Assembly: GCA_022393335.1 (NCBI GenBank)
Contig: JAJEKB010019969.1
Location: forward strand, 35,772 to 99,771
Reading direction: 5' to 3'
Length of the DNA: 64,000 nucleotides
Source of the DNA: Macrotrachela quadricornifera
Lineage: Eukaryota; Rotifera; Eurotatoria; Philodinida; Philodinidae
In this document: in pieces, positions 1 to 10,663 of the stretch
Layout: every line of letters begins with the position of its first letter
Position numbering within the stretch: position 1 is the stretch's first letter
Translations under genes and position numbers: made by a program
The notes under the pieces: model-generated
What the model was told of the DNA's origin: nothing
Seen by the model: the letters and a program-made list of their open reading frames with translations, nothing else
Databases searched by the model: none

Positions 1-245
1 TTGACTGTGCGTTTTGTAAAGAAATATTTGCTCTTTAAGCCTATGTATTTCCAAATATACTGCAGATCTTCACGCTCAACTAATTTAACAAATGAGTGAC
101 AGGCACCAATTCTGATCCTAGTTAGTTTCAGTAAAACTAGTCCCGATCATTTATTTATTAAATTAGTTGAGCGTGAAGATCTGCAGTATATTTGAAAATA
201 CATAGGCTTAAAGAGCAAATGTTTGTTTACAAAACATACAGTCAA
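1..245. repeat. Fold-back (hairpin) repeat element
   Basis: Bases 1-88 and 158-245 are near-perfect inverted copies of each other (roughly 95% identical by eye), separated by a 69-bp loop. The outer ends read TTGACTGT and ACAGTCAA. The unit resembles a short MITE or fold-back transposon with no coding capacity. The left end coincides with the window start, so it may extend outside. Confidence 0.8.
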
Positions 246-779
246 TCAATCGTCTGATATTTAAATTAATGAAATAGTGCCCAAACCTTTGATCGAGAGT
301 AGAAAAGTTACTTGGTCTTGATGCAGGTTCCTAGTCGACTCTACTCGACTCGTCATAAAATTTAAAAAGTTTCTCTCGACTTGACTCAAATAATGAACGT
401 CTAGAAGTACACTTTTATAACACGAATAAGAAGAATTCAGTCACACGTTACACTTGTATGATAGTTTAATATAATTGTGGATCGTTGTTTTGTGAGACTT
501 TGGAGAGAGAATGATTGTCTCTGTCTATCTCTCGCAATTATCTCAGACTTGTCAGTTATTTCTCTTTTCCTATCGCCTTCATGTGATATGAATTAAATAA
601 CACTTTATATTACCAAATCTGTTACATATTGCGTATCGATCACTTGTGTAGACTTGTGATTAGTCAATTTGTTATATCCAAATTATTTTTTTGTATAGAC
701 ATTGATGCATTGAATACAATGAACGTTAGTGTATCGTATCCATTGTAGTTTATGTAACACCATTAGTTCATCACTGTCT

Positions 780-1190
780 ATTCTCAGGTAAGCAAAAGAT
801 GGGTCAAAAGACGAGTCTTTTTTCTAGTCGTGACTAGTCCTCACATTTTGACTGTTATCAGATAGAGTAGTCAGGATGAGCGACAGAAACGATGTCCGTC
901 TAAGGATTTTTATATATGTATATGAATATTCAATATGGTTGCACCAGTCTCGAATGGCGATATTTTGAGAAAAAACCTAGACACAATAGATCGTTCTGAC
1001 GACCGTCATATAGATATTTCTAGCAAAAAAAGCAATGTTCAACGATGCCGCCGTCTCTCACGTAGTCATAGACTACATATGTCGAACTGTTGTAATTATC
1101 GTCAGAGACTAGTCTTATATCTGTTATAGTTGTCGTCAGAGACTAGTCTTATATCTGTTATAGTTGTCGTCGGGACTAGTCTAAATGAAA
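780..1190. repeat. GACTAGTC-rich repetitive segment (left)
   Basis: The 8-bp palindrome GACTAGTC or one-mismatch forms recur here, for example in CGTGACTAGTCCTC, GAGACTAGTC (twice) and GGGACTAGTC. The same wording recurs at 4680-5220. No coding frame is convincing; the small ORF at 935-1129 lies inside the repeat and is ignored. It is probably the decayed interior or flank of an unidentified element, split by the insertions at 1389-4096. Confidence 0.45.
1101..1181. repeat. 34-bp tandem repeat, about 2.4 copies
   Basis: Units start at 1101, 1135 and 1169. The first two are essentially identical and contain GACTAGTC; the third is partial and diverges (GTCGGGACTAGTC). The spacing is exactly 34 bp. 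Confidence 0.85.
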
Positions 1191-1388
1191 TAAATATATA
1201 GATGTAGGTTAGATTCGAATAAGTGAACTTTGTATTACTTATATATGTTGTTTAACCAGTTGAAGAAAATGATTCTGAACATACTTCTACATATGTCGAC
1301 ATGATTTTTATGTTGTCATTTACTCTTAACAACATCCAACTTTTATTTATTTTCATTAATAAAAGATTATTTACGTTCATGCATATTA

Positions 1389-2331
1389 AGCGATGCAAAA
1401 GTCTTTGGAAAATTGTCAAACTATCTTAGACCATCTTGCCGACTTCTAAACCAATCAAATTTTTTGTTGGAAAGAGCAAAGTCTGAACTGCAAATTTTGT
1501 ACCCGACACATTTTCCCAGAACGAATCTGAGAAGGAGAAGAAGTCAAAAGCCAAACACCTCTAAAAAATTTCTTGCAACTTTATCATCGACCGACATCAT
1601 TTTCTATTTTCTATTAGTTTTTTTGCATTGGAAAAGAAATGAGAAAACATGTTAAATGATGATTTTTGTAGCATAAAGGGTGCTTTTTCAAATGGTATAT
1701 TCGAAGTTAAATTTACTCTTGGTTTTTATACCAAAGTATAGCATTTTCTGAAGGCGACTAAAAAACTTGGCCGTTCTTACTACCCGACCGTTTTTACAGC
1801 GAGAAAAAATAATTTTTTGAATTATGTTTATTCTGCAAAACTTCCACAGTCGGACATATTTCGAACAAATAACGCAAAAAGAATTGAGTTTTCGCATAAT
1901 TTCTGAAGATGATGACAGATTTTCTTACAAAGCTATAGTTCTTGCAAAAAACCCCTATTTTACAAAACTTCATGTTTGAAACTCTTTTGATTGAAGAGTC
2001 AAGAACGGATCTAAAAAAATGACCAAAGTTCATATCGATAGAGTTTTTGATGCGCTACATTTTGGTGTATTTTTTTGTTCAAGTTTGATATATGTAGCTC
2101 GAAATAATTGAGAAATACAGAATTTCAAATTGAAAAAAGTTGCAAGGACTTTTTTAGAGGTATTTGGTTTTTGACTTCTTCTCCTTCTCAGATTCGTTCT
2201 GGGAAAATGTGTCGGGTACAAAATTTGCAGTTCAGACTTTGCTCTTTCCAACAAAAAAAAATTTGATTGGTTTAGAAGTTGACAAGATGGTCTAAGATAG
2301 TTTGACAGTTTTCCAAAGACTTTGCATCGCT
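1389..2331. mobile_element. Non-autonomous DNA transposon with about 190-bp inverted termini and TA duplication
   Basis: Bases 1389-1582 and 2133-2331 are long inverted repeats. The ends are AGCGATGCAAA and TTTGCATCGCT, each abutted by TA (1387-1388 and 2332-2333). TA target duplication is typical of Tc1/mariner-type elements. Two ORFs in opposite orientation give the same peptide because they are the two arms of the inverted repeat, so they are not genes. The 550-bp centre shows no transposase motif. Confidence 0.8.
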
Positions 2332-2824
2332 TATTAGTAATGAAGAAATTCCCCTGCAAATATTATAACCAATGTACTATATTTGTAAAGAAGAATTACT
2401 ATTAATGAACAAGTAACGCTCGTCTAAAGACTCGCTCTTCTCTTTCTCGTAGAAATCGTATTTCTAAACTACCATCAAGCTATTCACTTATAAAATTAAA
2501 AAAACCAAGTAAGATGTAAGTTCCTCAACCTCACCTGCCTTTGACCAAACTTCATAAAAACAAATGTTTTTTGTTAAAAATTTGTCGTTTATTTAACAAC
2601 TTGAGCTTGAAAAATTTTTAGAAAACTGACTTCAGTTTTGGATTCCTCGGCATCGTTACCCTTCGGGCAACCCTTATAAAAAAATTTTTTTTTGCAAAAA
2701 AAGTGATCCTTTGTGTAAAAAATTGATTCTCAAAAAAATTTTAAAAAACTAACATCAGATTCGGATTCCTGGACCCCGATTACCCTTTGGTTAAGTTTTA
2801 TAGAAAATATTAGTAAAATGTTCT

Positions 2825-3204
2825 TTTGACCTTGTGCGGACATACAAGCAAGCAATCAAGCAGACAATTTATGTTTGCAAGACTCTTCTCTACAAGAAAG
2901 AGAATAATAATCAGCAATGGTGTTCATCACCCACCACGATGAAATCATCATTTTGTGAATAAACACCTATTTTCGATGAAAAATACCAAACCTCATCAAT
3001 TCCTAACATCAATTGATCAATGCTGATACCACATGATCACCAAACAGACTTCAGATTCGAACTCCCTGCATCGAAATACCTCTAGAAATGCCTTTTTCGA
3101 AAAATCGATTTTCGATGTTTTTTTGACCCTGCGGACACACAAGCAATCAATCAATCAAACAAACAATTTATGTTTCTAAGACTCTTCTCTACGAGAAAGA
3201 GAAC
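2825..3204. repeat. About 380-bp direct repeat, copy 1
   Basis: This copy runs from TTGACCTTGTGCGG to GAGAAAGAGAAC and is about 95% identical by eye to 3670-4054. Each copy holds two sub-repeats of the form TTGACCCTGCGGACACAC followed by AAGCAATCAA and then TCTACGAGAAAGAGAA. Confidence 0.85.
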
Positions 3205-3669
3205 ATCACCAAACATTGAACACAATGTTTTATTCATCATACTTATACACTTGACTATAGCCGGTATCATACGGTTACACATTTTTTTCCGAAAATCGAT
3301 ACCCTTTCTTTCAAGAAACTATTTTTTTAATTCTCCAGAAACTAACACTAAATTCGGGTTTCTCGACCACGAAAATCCTTCGCTCGTCCCTTGCAAAAAA
3401 AGAATTTTTTGTAAAAAAATGGTCCTTTGTCTAAAAAAGTACTTTTTTTAAATACATTTTACAAAAATAACATCAGATTCGAGTTCCGCGACCCGAAAAC
3501 CCTTTGGTCAATTTTTATTAACAAAAATTTTTTTGGTAAAAAAGTGCTCCCTTGTCTGAAAAAATTTTTTTTTATGAAAAAATTTAAAAAACTAACATCA
3601 GATTCGAAGTCTCCGCATCGAAAGACCTCTAGAAATGTCTTTTTCGAAAAATTGGTTTTCGATGTTTTT

Positions 3670-4054
3670 TTGACCCTGCGGACAGACAACCAAGCAAGGA
3701 AGCAATCAATCAGACAATTTATGTTTGCAAGACTCTTCTCTACGAGAAAGAGAATGATAATCAGCAATGGTGTTCATCACCCACCACGATGAAATCATCA
3801 TTTCGTGAAAAAACACCTATTTTCGATGAAAAATACCAAACCTCACCAATTCCTAACACTAATTGATCAATGCTGATACCACATGATCACCAAACAGACT
3901 TCAGATTCGAACTCCCTGCATCGAAATACCTCTAGAAATGCCTTTTTCGAAAAATCGATTTTTGATGTTTTTTTGACCCTGCGGACACACAAGCAATCAA
4001 TCAATCAAACAAACAATTTATGTTTCTAAGACTCTTCTCTACGAGAAAGAGAAC
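3670..4054. repeat. About 380-bp direct repeat, copy 2
   Basis: Partner of 2825-3204, in the same orientation. A more distant, inverted relative lies at 38370-38545. Confidence 0.85.
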
Positions 4055-4167
4055 ACACATATTATACTATATTTGTAAAGAAGAATTACTATTAATAAAC
4101 ACACATATTAAATACACAATATTTATTATTTTTAAAATTCGGAAACATTCTTAACAATCGTTTCATC

Positions 4168-4488
4168 TTGTTCAAAAAACAAATAAACGCTTTTCTTCAA
4201 TTTTTATGTATATTCAATAACAATGAACGACTGGAGAAAATCAACAAACAGTCTTATATTAAATTAGGTGTCGCTATTGCATGTCTTAGAAAAAAACTAC
4301 TATTAAACAGTAATAAAAGACTAGGAATCATGTCGTCCGTCCTAGACGATAGGTGTATTCATCATTTGAAATGCATCAGCGTAACAAAAATACATCTAGG
4401 ACATAAAAATGTAGGAATTTTAATGGTCTTTAGACATGATTTGAACCATAGAGATATATGCGATATGATCAGAGACTCTTTTTCATAA
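4168..4488 (+). CDS. Uncharacterised ORF, 106 codons (doubtful)
   Basis: An open frame of 106 codons from ATG, lysine- and isoleucine-rich. It has no signal peptide, membrane segment or motif that I recognise. It lies between the composite repeat block and a GACTAGTC-rich segment, so it may be a transposon remnant or chance. There is a methionine-leucine-isoleucine rich middle and an aspartate-rich end, but nothing allows a function to be proposed. Confidence 0.2.
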   Translation: MFKKQINAFLQFLCIFNNNERLEKINKQSYIKLGVAIACLRKKLLLNSNKRLGIMSSVLDDRCIHHLKCISVTKIHLGHKNVGILMVFRHDLNHRDICDMIRDSFS

Positions 4489-4679
4489 GTTGTACAAATG
4501 GATAAGTTTAGGCCAAGTACCACCATACAACTCTCCACTAGTATACTCATGATATGACGTTGACTTGAAGTTGTATTAATGACTCTATTTAGATAATACT
4601 CGCTTCACATTTAATACTACTGTATTAAATACTTGCAAGTACGCGTCTTTTCTATTATTGATTTTAATTCTTTTATCTA

Positions 4680-5220
4680 TGGACTAGTCTGGATAAGGTA
4701 GAAAGACAGGCATAAACCATGATAGATTTTGTATATGGTCTAGGCTAGTCCAGACGTGATTCTGAGACATCTGTTGTAATCAAAGACTACAAGGATGACG
4801 GATTTTTCGGACGCTTAAGACTAGTTAGAACGTCTTTACTTCGATCAATAGAATTGACTACCAAATAGACCGCTGTCATTGTGCTCTACAGACTACACGA
4901 TCGGACGCCCATCTGCAGTAGCGTCCGAATATGTCGTCATGACACCATGACAATAGTGAAGATGGACAAGTTATAAGTTCAAATCTATCGGTTAGCTTCT
5001 TTTTTTTAACTTTCTGACTATACCCTAGACTAGTCCGACAAAAAAGCCGGCCACATATGACTAGATGCAAGGACGATTTACACTAGTCTTGACGTATTTG
5101 AAAGACATTTTAGAAAAACATGACTAGTTAGCACGGGTTCGAGAGACGTTTAAAACTAAACCTGACGCATATTATAGACGTTCCGGACTAGTCATGTCAG
5201 TCGTCTTCAACAATTTTTTA
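4680..5220. repeat. GACTAGTC-rich repetitive segment (right)
   Basis: At least eight variants of the palindrome occur here: GGACTAGTCTGG, GGCTAGTCCAG, AGACTAGTTAG, AGACTAGTCCG, TGACTAGATG, ACACTAGTCTT, TGACTAGTTAG and GGACTAGTCATG. The left segment at 780-1190 uses the same vocabulary. No coding evidence. The two segments may be one ancestral element interrupted by later insertions. Confidence 0.45.
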
Positions 5221-5908
5221 CTTACCTAGGGTGGTTAGAGGAAATTAGCTGTGTCTGTATTCACATTCAAATATCATCATCCTTTCTTTCATCTTTCTAA
5301 TATCTTTTGAAACATTTATGGTAGAAATCAGTATTGTTTATCAACATTTATCTGTTAAGTATTATATAAGTATGCCAATAATGGCAGTCTATCGTGAATC
5401 AAGCTAATACTCTTCTAGTTTTTCGCCAACTCTCTTTCTGTTATCCAATAAATGGATGATTCTTTCTGTTTGAATTGTTCATATGTTACTGAACTAGTAA
5501 ACTTGTATGCGTCAATTTTTATCGGCAGAGAACAGACAAAAGAACAACTATAATCTCAACTATGGATCGATCACTAAGAATTAGTGTTTCAGCTAACTAA
5601 ATCGCTGAAGGCAGACGATACCTGCACAGCAGTAACCCATCTCGTCTGTAAATTGTCAAATTCGAATAACTATATAATATAAAGAATATGATACAAAACA
5701 TTATAGAATAAAAAAAAAGACAAAACAAGTGTTAGTTAGTTGGGAGCTGTTCGAAAACGATGCTATTCGATTTTTGGTACGTTTTGGTACATCATCATGA
5801 CATCTTTTTCACCAAAAATCTCGTGGATATCCTGTGGTGGTAACGCAAGAACACCACTTTCGTGATCTCTCATACCAGTTGACATCCTCTCTGAACAACT
5901 TCCTAATT

Positions 5909-6844
5909 TCAAGTTGCACTTGAATGACTTTGTTCCAATATGTCATGATCTTCGTTCAAGTCCTGTAATGTTTCTTCAATCACTTTTTTAAAATCATTCA
6001 AAGTATCGTTATGCATCCATGTAGTTTCGTCAACTACTATACATTGCAATGTTTGTTGAACCGATTTTACAAGTTCATCATCCATTAATTTCTTTTCATG
6101 CCCTTGATAGAAAAAATGTTCTAAATATGGGAAGTATTTTCTCAGTACGTCACGAAATGCTTCACTCATTTCACCCATTCTTGCTTTCCAATCAAAACGT
6201 TTACTTTGAATCGTTTTATAGATAAGCCATGCTGTTACTAAGAAGATTATACCGCCACCAATAGCCAGCCCTACGGTTCCAGCGGTTGTCAAAGTAAATG
6301 CACAGACGGTAGCTGGGATAAAATTTGCTACAGTAAGACCAACTATCACACCAGCACCAAATATCGGTGTTATAATTGCAGTTGTGAGAAAGATTTTATA
6401 TTTCACACTTAGTCTTGGATCTTTTTCAACAATCAAGACTAAAATGCTCTGCACACTTTGTGCCACTGCTTCTGAACGGATTATTGCACTATCCAGTAGA
6501 CGTTGATACCGTTTAAAATAATGTTTTCGTTTGTTCCTATTTTCCTCATCACAACCTATACTATCGTCGATTTCAGAGTCCTTGAGCAACTCATCAATCA
6601 TTGCTTTTACCGATTTCTTAAATTCAGTTTGTATCCTTATTAGTCTATTACCAAGCTTTTTAACTGTTTCAATTAGTTTTTCTTTTCGGTCATGATTAAT
6701 TTTACATGTCTGTTGTAAATCTTCAATAATATTTGTAATCAATTTCAATGCGTCTGTTTGTACAGCTGTTTCAGCATCTTGCTTACTATGGCAAGGCACT
6801 AGAAGAGGAAATGAAAAGATAGTACAAAATGCAACAATAAACAC
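5909..6844 (-). CDS. Secreted or membrane protein with paired hydrophobic segments, unknown family
   Basis: Single-exon gene of 311 residues. Residues 1-20 are a good signal peptide (FIVAFCTIFSFPLLVPC). About residues 25-125 are charged and probably helical or coiled. Two long hydrophobic stretches follow, about 148-175 and 178-210, rich in Gly, Ala, Ile and Val (GAGVIVGLTVA; VGLAIGGGIIFLV). A charged C-terminal helical region completes it. A coiled N-half with a central hydrophobic hairpin is reminiscent of apolipoprotein-L-like or other pore-inserting proteins, but I see no diagnostic motif and that resemblance is only architectural. The start is set by the first ATG of the signal peptide. 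There is no convincing partner gene nearby. Confidence 0.7.
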   Translation of the reverse strand: MFIVAFCTIFSFPLLVPCHSKQDAETAVQTDALKLITNIIEDLQQTCKINHDRKEKLIETVKKLGNRLIRIQTEFKKSVKAMIDELLKDSEIDDSIGCDEENRNKRKHYFKRYQRLLDSAIIRSEAVAQSVQSILVLIVEKDPRLSVKYKIFLTTAIITPIFGAGVIVGLTVANFIPATVCAFTLTTAGTVGLAIGGGIIFLVTAWLIYKTIQSKRFDWKARMGEMSEAFRDVLRKYFPYLEHFFYQGHEKKLMDDELVKSVQQTLQCIVVDETTWMHNDTLNDFKKVIEETLQDLNEDHDILEQSHSSAT

Positions 6845-7279
6845 TTTTAGCTAGTTGGGGCGAGTGAGCATATAACTATATCATCTACTACATACCAATA
6901 ATGTTCTTATCGTATAAATTATAAAGTCATGTGTAAGATGGCAGATTTAACTCTCTCAACTCGGTTATTTGATTCTTCTCATCCATTTTTACACCCCTGT
7001 GTAAAGAAGTGTATGTGTAACTGCATACATTTACGTATGCTTTATCCAAATATGACGAATGTCAAGTCAAACATTTTTATCATCTTTTCTCCGATTATAG
7101 ATTCATTTCTTCAGTTTCAAAGGTATATCTCTAGTCTGAGACGTTCAAAAAAAATCAAATGCCTAACTATTTAAAGTTGTCGTGTATATATTGAATGCTT
7201 TCTAAAATCCTGTAAGAGCTAAAAATCTGTTTTTGATATTAATGATCGCTCATAACAACATTTCTTAATGTTTTTGTTC

Positions 7280-7995
7280 TTAAGGGCCCCCCCCCCCGGG
7301 TCAAAAATCTATTTTTTTTCCAGAGCATCCAATCTTAATGAAATTTTTACTGAATATGTATCTAACCTTGCATAGTCTTCAGTAAAAAATTGAGCTCATA
7401 ATATTGAGTTTTACGAGAGTTATTCTTATATTAAGGGTCAAAAAGTAGGTGCTCATAATTCCAAGATTTTTTTCTCAGTTTTAATGATATCGACCTCGGG
7501 ATAGCGTCAGAATGTCCAGAACACTTGTCGCTACAACGTATCAAAGCCGGTTTTTTGAAAAAAAAAAAAATTTTTTTTTAAAAAGGTTTTTGAAAAAACT
7601 CGATTTTAACTTTTTAGGAAACTCGATTTTTTCATATGGAACTAAATTGAAAACAAAAATTCTGGCTTTGATATGCTCTAGCGCTGAGCTTTGGCTTCAT
7701 TTTAAAACTTTCCCGAGCTTTCTAGCATTCGAAATGGTGGAGAAATCTTGGAAGTACAGACAGATAAAACATAAAAAAACACTTTCGAGAAAAACGCAAA
7801 ACAAATTTTTACTTTAAGCATTTTTCTGTGTTAGGCGTTTCGGAAAAATCGTTATAAAACCCTCAAAAACCATCAGAAAACCAATAAATCATAGTGCATT
7901 CGAAAGTACAGACTACGGGCTATCTAATTATGTATAAATCTCAAAATCGATATTTTCGACGAAAATTATTTTTTTTTGACCCGGGGGGACCTTAA
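7280..7995. mobile_element. TTAA-flanked MITE (piggyBac-like ends)
   Basis: The left end is TTAAGGGCCCCCCCC followed by CCCGGGTCAAAAA. The right end is TTTTTTGACCCGGGGGGACC followed by TTAA. The ends are inverted copies and both terminate at TTAA (7280-7283 and 7992-7995), as expected for piggyBac-type target sites. The 716-bp body is AT-rich with homopolymer runs. An ORF at 7512-7817 is low-complexity and not supported. Confidence 0.7.
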
Positions 7996-8015
7996 CACAA
8001 ACTCTGAACACTCCA

Positions 8016-8204
8016 ATGACTAGTAACAAAATGAGCGCGATCGATGAGAAGAAATTGAAGATATTTAAATTTTTTATTATAACCATATTCATGGCTTCTT
8101 TATGGATAATATCGTCTGATTCACATGAAAAGTTGAGCCAATACTCACTTCAAGCGAGCGAACTAGTTCGTAATGCGACTGATGTCAGTGTTATTGTTAA
8201 ATAA
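8016..8204 (+). CDS. Small ORF with one membrane segment (doubtful)
   Basis: A 62-codon frame starting 20 bp after the MITE. It has a lysine-rich N-terminus, then a hydrophobic stretch (FFIITIFMASLWII), then a polar tail with a possible N-glycosylation site (NAT). AATAAA occurs immediately at the stop codon. It could be a tiny type-II membrane protein, a first exon whose continuation I cannot find, or chance. Confidence 0.25.
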   Translation: MTSNKMSAIDEKKLKIFKFFIITIFMASLWIISSDSHEKLSQYSLQASELVRNATDVSVIVK

Positions 8205-9073
8205 AATAAAGACCGTGTGTATATAGCTGTTATCTTACCTTTATCAGACTGTCGACAAACAACTGATAGTTAAAGAAAAGAAAACAAAGTATGTTGGAAA
8301 AAACATTGAGGTAGATGAGGATAAGTAAAAATAACTACCACAATCCTAGGATTTCGAGGGGTGAGAGTGACTTAGAAAGCTAACCGTGACGTATTTCGAA
8401 CTTGCTTAAGAGCCTCATCAGACGGCTCAGTTGTACATAATAGAATCTGTTCTAACGATTAAAAGTTTATAAACAAGATGTCGATATATAATAGTAAAAT
8501 TGATTTATACATTTCCTGAGGGTGTAAGGGTGAGTTTCGAAGATTATTCCAAGCTACTTACGACGATGAGGGTGCGATTGTAATTCGAATACAATCATAA
8601 GCTAGCAAAACACATTGTAATTACGCTTGTTGAATCTTTTCAATTGCTAGTTATTAATTTGTTGTTTTTTTCCAATATATTTAGTTGACCTTTATTATTT
8701 TAATGGTTTTTGGGATTGTTTTTGCTAGGAATTTCACGGCTTGATACATAGGGTCAACAGAGATAGTACGTGACTACTAGGTTTTGTTATTACTCGAAGC
8801 ATAGATATAGTTTTGTTTGATGTTGTCATATGTTATGGTATGCTTGTGATGATTGTTTGACTTGTTGTATCTGGAATGGCTGTATTTGTTTAATCGTGAG
8901 TGATTGATTTGTGTTTGTGTTATGGTGGTTTAAGCCATTTTTTCTAATACATGTTCATGAATCTTCTTGATGGATGGTATATGTATGTCGATACTAAGTA
9001 TATTATTTCCATGTATGATAGTATGAAAAGAGACATTTGCTTCAATAAATGTGAGAGGTAATGTACTTCGATG
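8205..9073. other. Intergenic, nothing recognised
   Basis: AT-rich, with T-rich stretches from 8640 onward. No ORF, tRNA-like fold or clear repeat seen. Confidence 0.6.
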
Positions 9074-10392
9074 TACTTGGGTCTAACCAAAAGTTCTAAG
9101 AACGCTATTGACAATTTTATAAACCAATTAACATTAAAGTTTTTTATATAAATAAATAGCGGAATGCCTTGTCTATAATAGTATATATACTAAATCTATT
9201 TTGGACTTAATCACAATATTTTTTCAGATAAACGTTAATTCGAATCAAAAAAAAATATTTTATAAATGGATAACATGAATTCAATCAATACTATATAAAA
9301 ATTCGTACTATTTTGGAAATCGACCCAAAGATAATTCACAAAGAACTTGCAACCACTTTGGGACCTAATGCTCCATCATATCCTACAGTTGCAAGATGGG
9401 CAAAATGTTTTCGTGAAGGAAGAGAAAATATCAATGATGATCCTCCATCTGGTCATCCAGTATCCGAAATAACAAATGATAATATTGAACTGATTCAACA
9501 AATTATTAGCAATGATTTACATTCATTTCATGATAAAATTATAGTCGAGACATCTCTTTCTTATGGTACAATAGAACAAATTATTCACGGCTGTCGAAGA
9601 GATTTTAAAAAGTTGCATCTCGTTTGGTATCCCGTCAACTGAACAATGAACAAGAGCGACAACGATTTAGACTTTGCCGAGAAAATGTAGCAAAATTTCA
9701 AGGCGGTTCCTGGCGACTATGTGATATTATAACCGGTGATGAGACGTGAATTTAGCATAGGCAAATTCATCACAAGTCTACAAGCAGATGTTCGATTGGC
9801 GAAGGTGAATTACCAATTACTATGGTTCATCAAAGTGAATTTGAACCAAAAATTTTATTCTGTATATTCTTTAAATCAAACGATTCTGTTCTAATACATG
9901 CTGTTGATAAAGGCAAGACCATAGACCGCAACTATTATATTGAAATTTGTCTCAAGCCTGTTGTGAAGGAAATATGGAAACAAAGAAAGTCAATAGGCAC
10001 AAACGGTATAAAACTGTTTCAAAACATTGCTCGACTTTATATTCATTCCGATGTTATTAATTATTTAACAGAAGAAGGTACCATTATAATGTCGCATCCA
10101 CCATATTCACCTGACCTTGCACCATGTGATTATTGGCCAGATGATCACATTAAACGAAATTTAACTGATCAACCAGACGAACAATCATTGGGTCGTACGG
10201 TATTCAAGGTGATGAAAAATATTCCAGAAGAAGAATTAAAAAAAAACTTTTAACAAACTGTTAGAAAAGATGGAACTTTGTATAAATAATGATGGTAACT
10301 ATTTCGAACATTTAATAAAATAAAACTAGAACTTTCTCTTTCCTTTTAAATTTTTTTTTAAATCTCAAAACTTTTTGTATGGCCTAAGTGTA
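9074..10392 (+). mobile_element. Decayed mariner-type transposon
   Basis: A broken mariner transposase is bracketed by imperfect inverted termini of about 28 bp: ACTTGGGTCTAACCAAAAGT on the left and, reversed, ACTTAGGCCATACAAAAAGT on the right. The ends are approximate. A TA precedes the left end, but an exact TA at the right end is uncertain. Confidence 0.6.
9313..10320 (+). pseudogene. Mariner transposase, inactivated
   Basis: Frame fragments at 9313-9642 and 9822-10253 make up one transposase. The N-terminal helix-turn-helix region includes PTVARWAKCFREGR and a DDPPSGHP linker. The middle contains ITGDET followed by a stop codon in place of the expected aromatic residue. The third catalytic aspartate sits in HPPYSPDLAPCDYW. 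At least two frame breaks (near 9640 and 9750) and the stop make it inactive. In mariners these residues form the DD34D triad that cuts and joins DNA. Confidence 0.8.
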
Positions 10393-10663
10393 ACTATGTA
10401 TTTACAATGTACGATAATTAATATTATTGATAATTGAAATTTCTAACAAGACTCTGATTTCCATGATAAATATATGCATTTTTCTATATAAATCTTCTAA
10501 AGATGTAATGTTATTGATTTATATTCTTCTTCATTTAAATATTCAATACAATTTGGCATTTACTCGTAAAAAAAACAGCAATGGTAATACAATTTATTTG
10601 GCATTTATTGATAAGCAATTTTCTTTTTCTCTTTTACACTTCACTTTCATTTTTATTACAATC

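Larger units (their letters stand above)
2375..4096. repeat. Composite repeat block bounded by a 32-bp direct repeat
   Basis: The 32-bp sequence at 2375-2406 recurs at 4065-4096. Between them lie two about 380-bp direct copies (2825-3204 and 3670-4054) and about five degenerate units of roughly 120 bp that share AACATCAGATTCG and CCCTTTGG (near 2625, 2745, 3345, 3465, 3590). CGAGAAAGAGAA occurs near the right boundary, and its complement TTCTCTTTCTCG lies near the left boundary (2438-2449). It may be an inserted non-autonomous element with internal minisatellite. ORFs in it are translated repeat. Confidence 0.7.

Noticed and set aside
1413..2359. Two ORFs on opposite strands giving almost the same basic peptide (ILYPTHFPRTNLRRRR)
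   Set aside because: They are the two arms of the inverted terminal repeat of the 1389-2331 element; the shared peptide reflects DNA symmetry, not a gene.
3170..3792. ORFs of 93-121 codons on both strands
   Set aside because: Located wholly inside the direct-repeat block. The peptides are translated repeat units rich in Phe, Lys and Ser.
7512..7817. 101-codon ORF
   Set aside because: Inside a MITE and built of A/T homopolymer runs; no motif.
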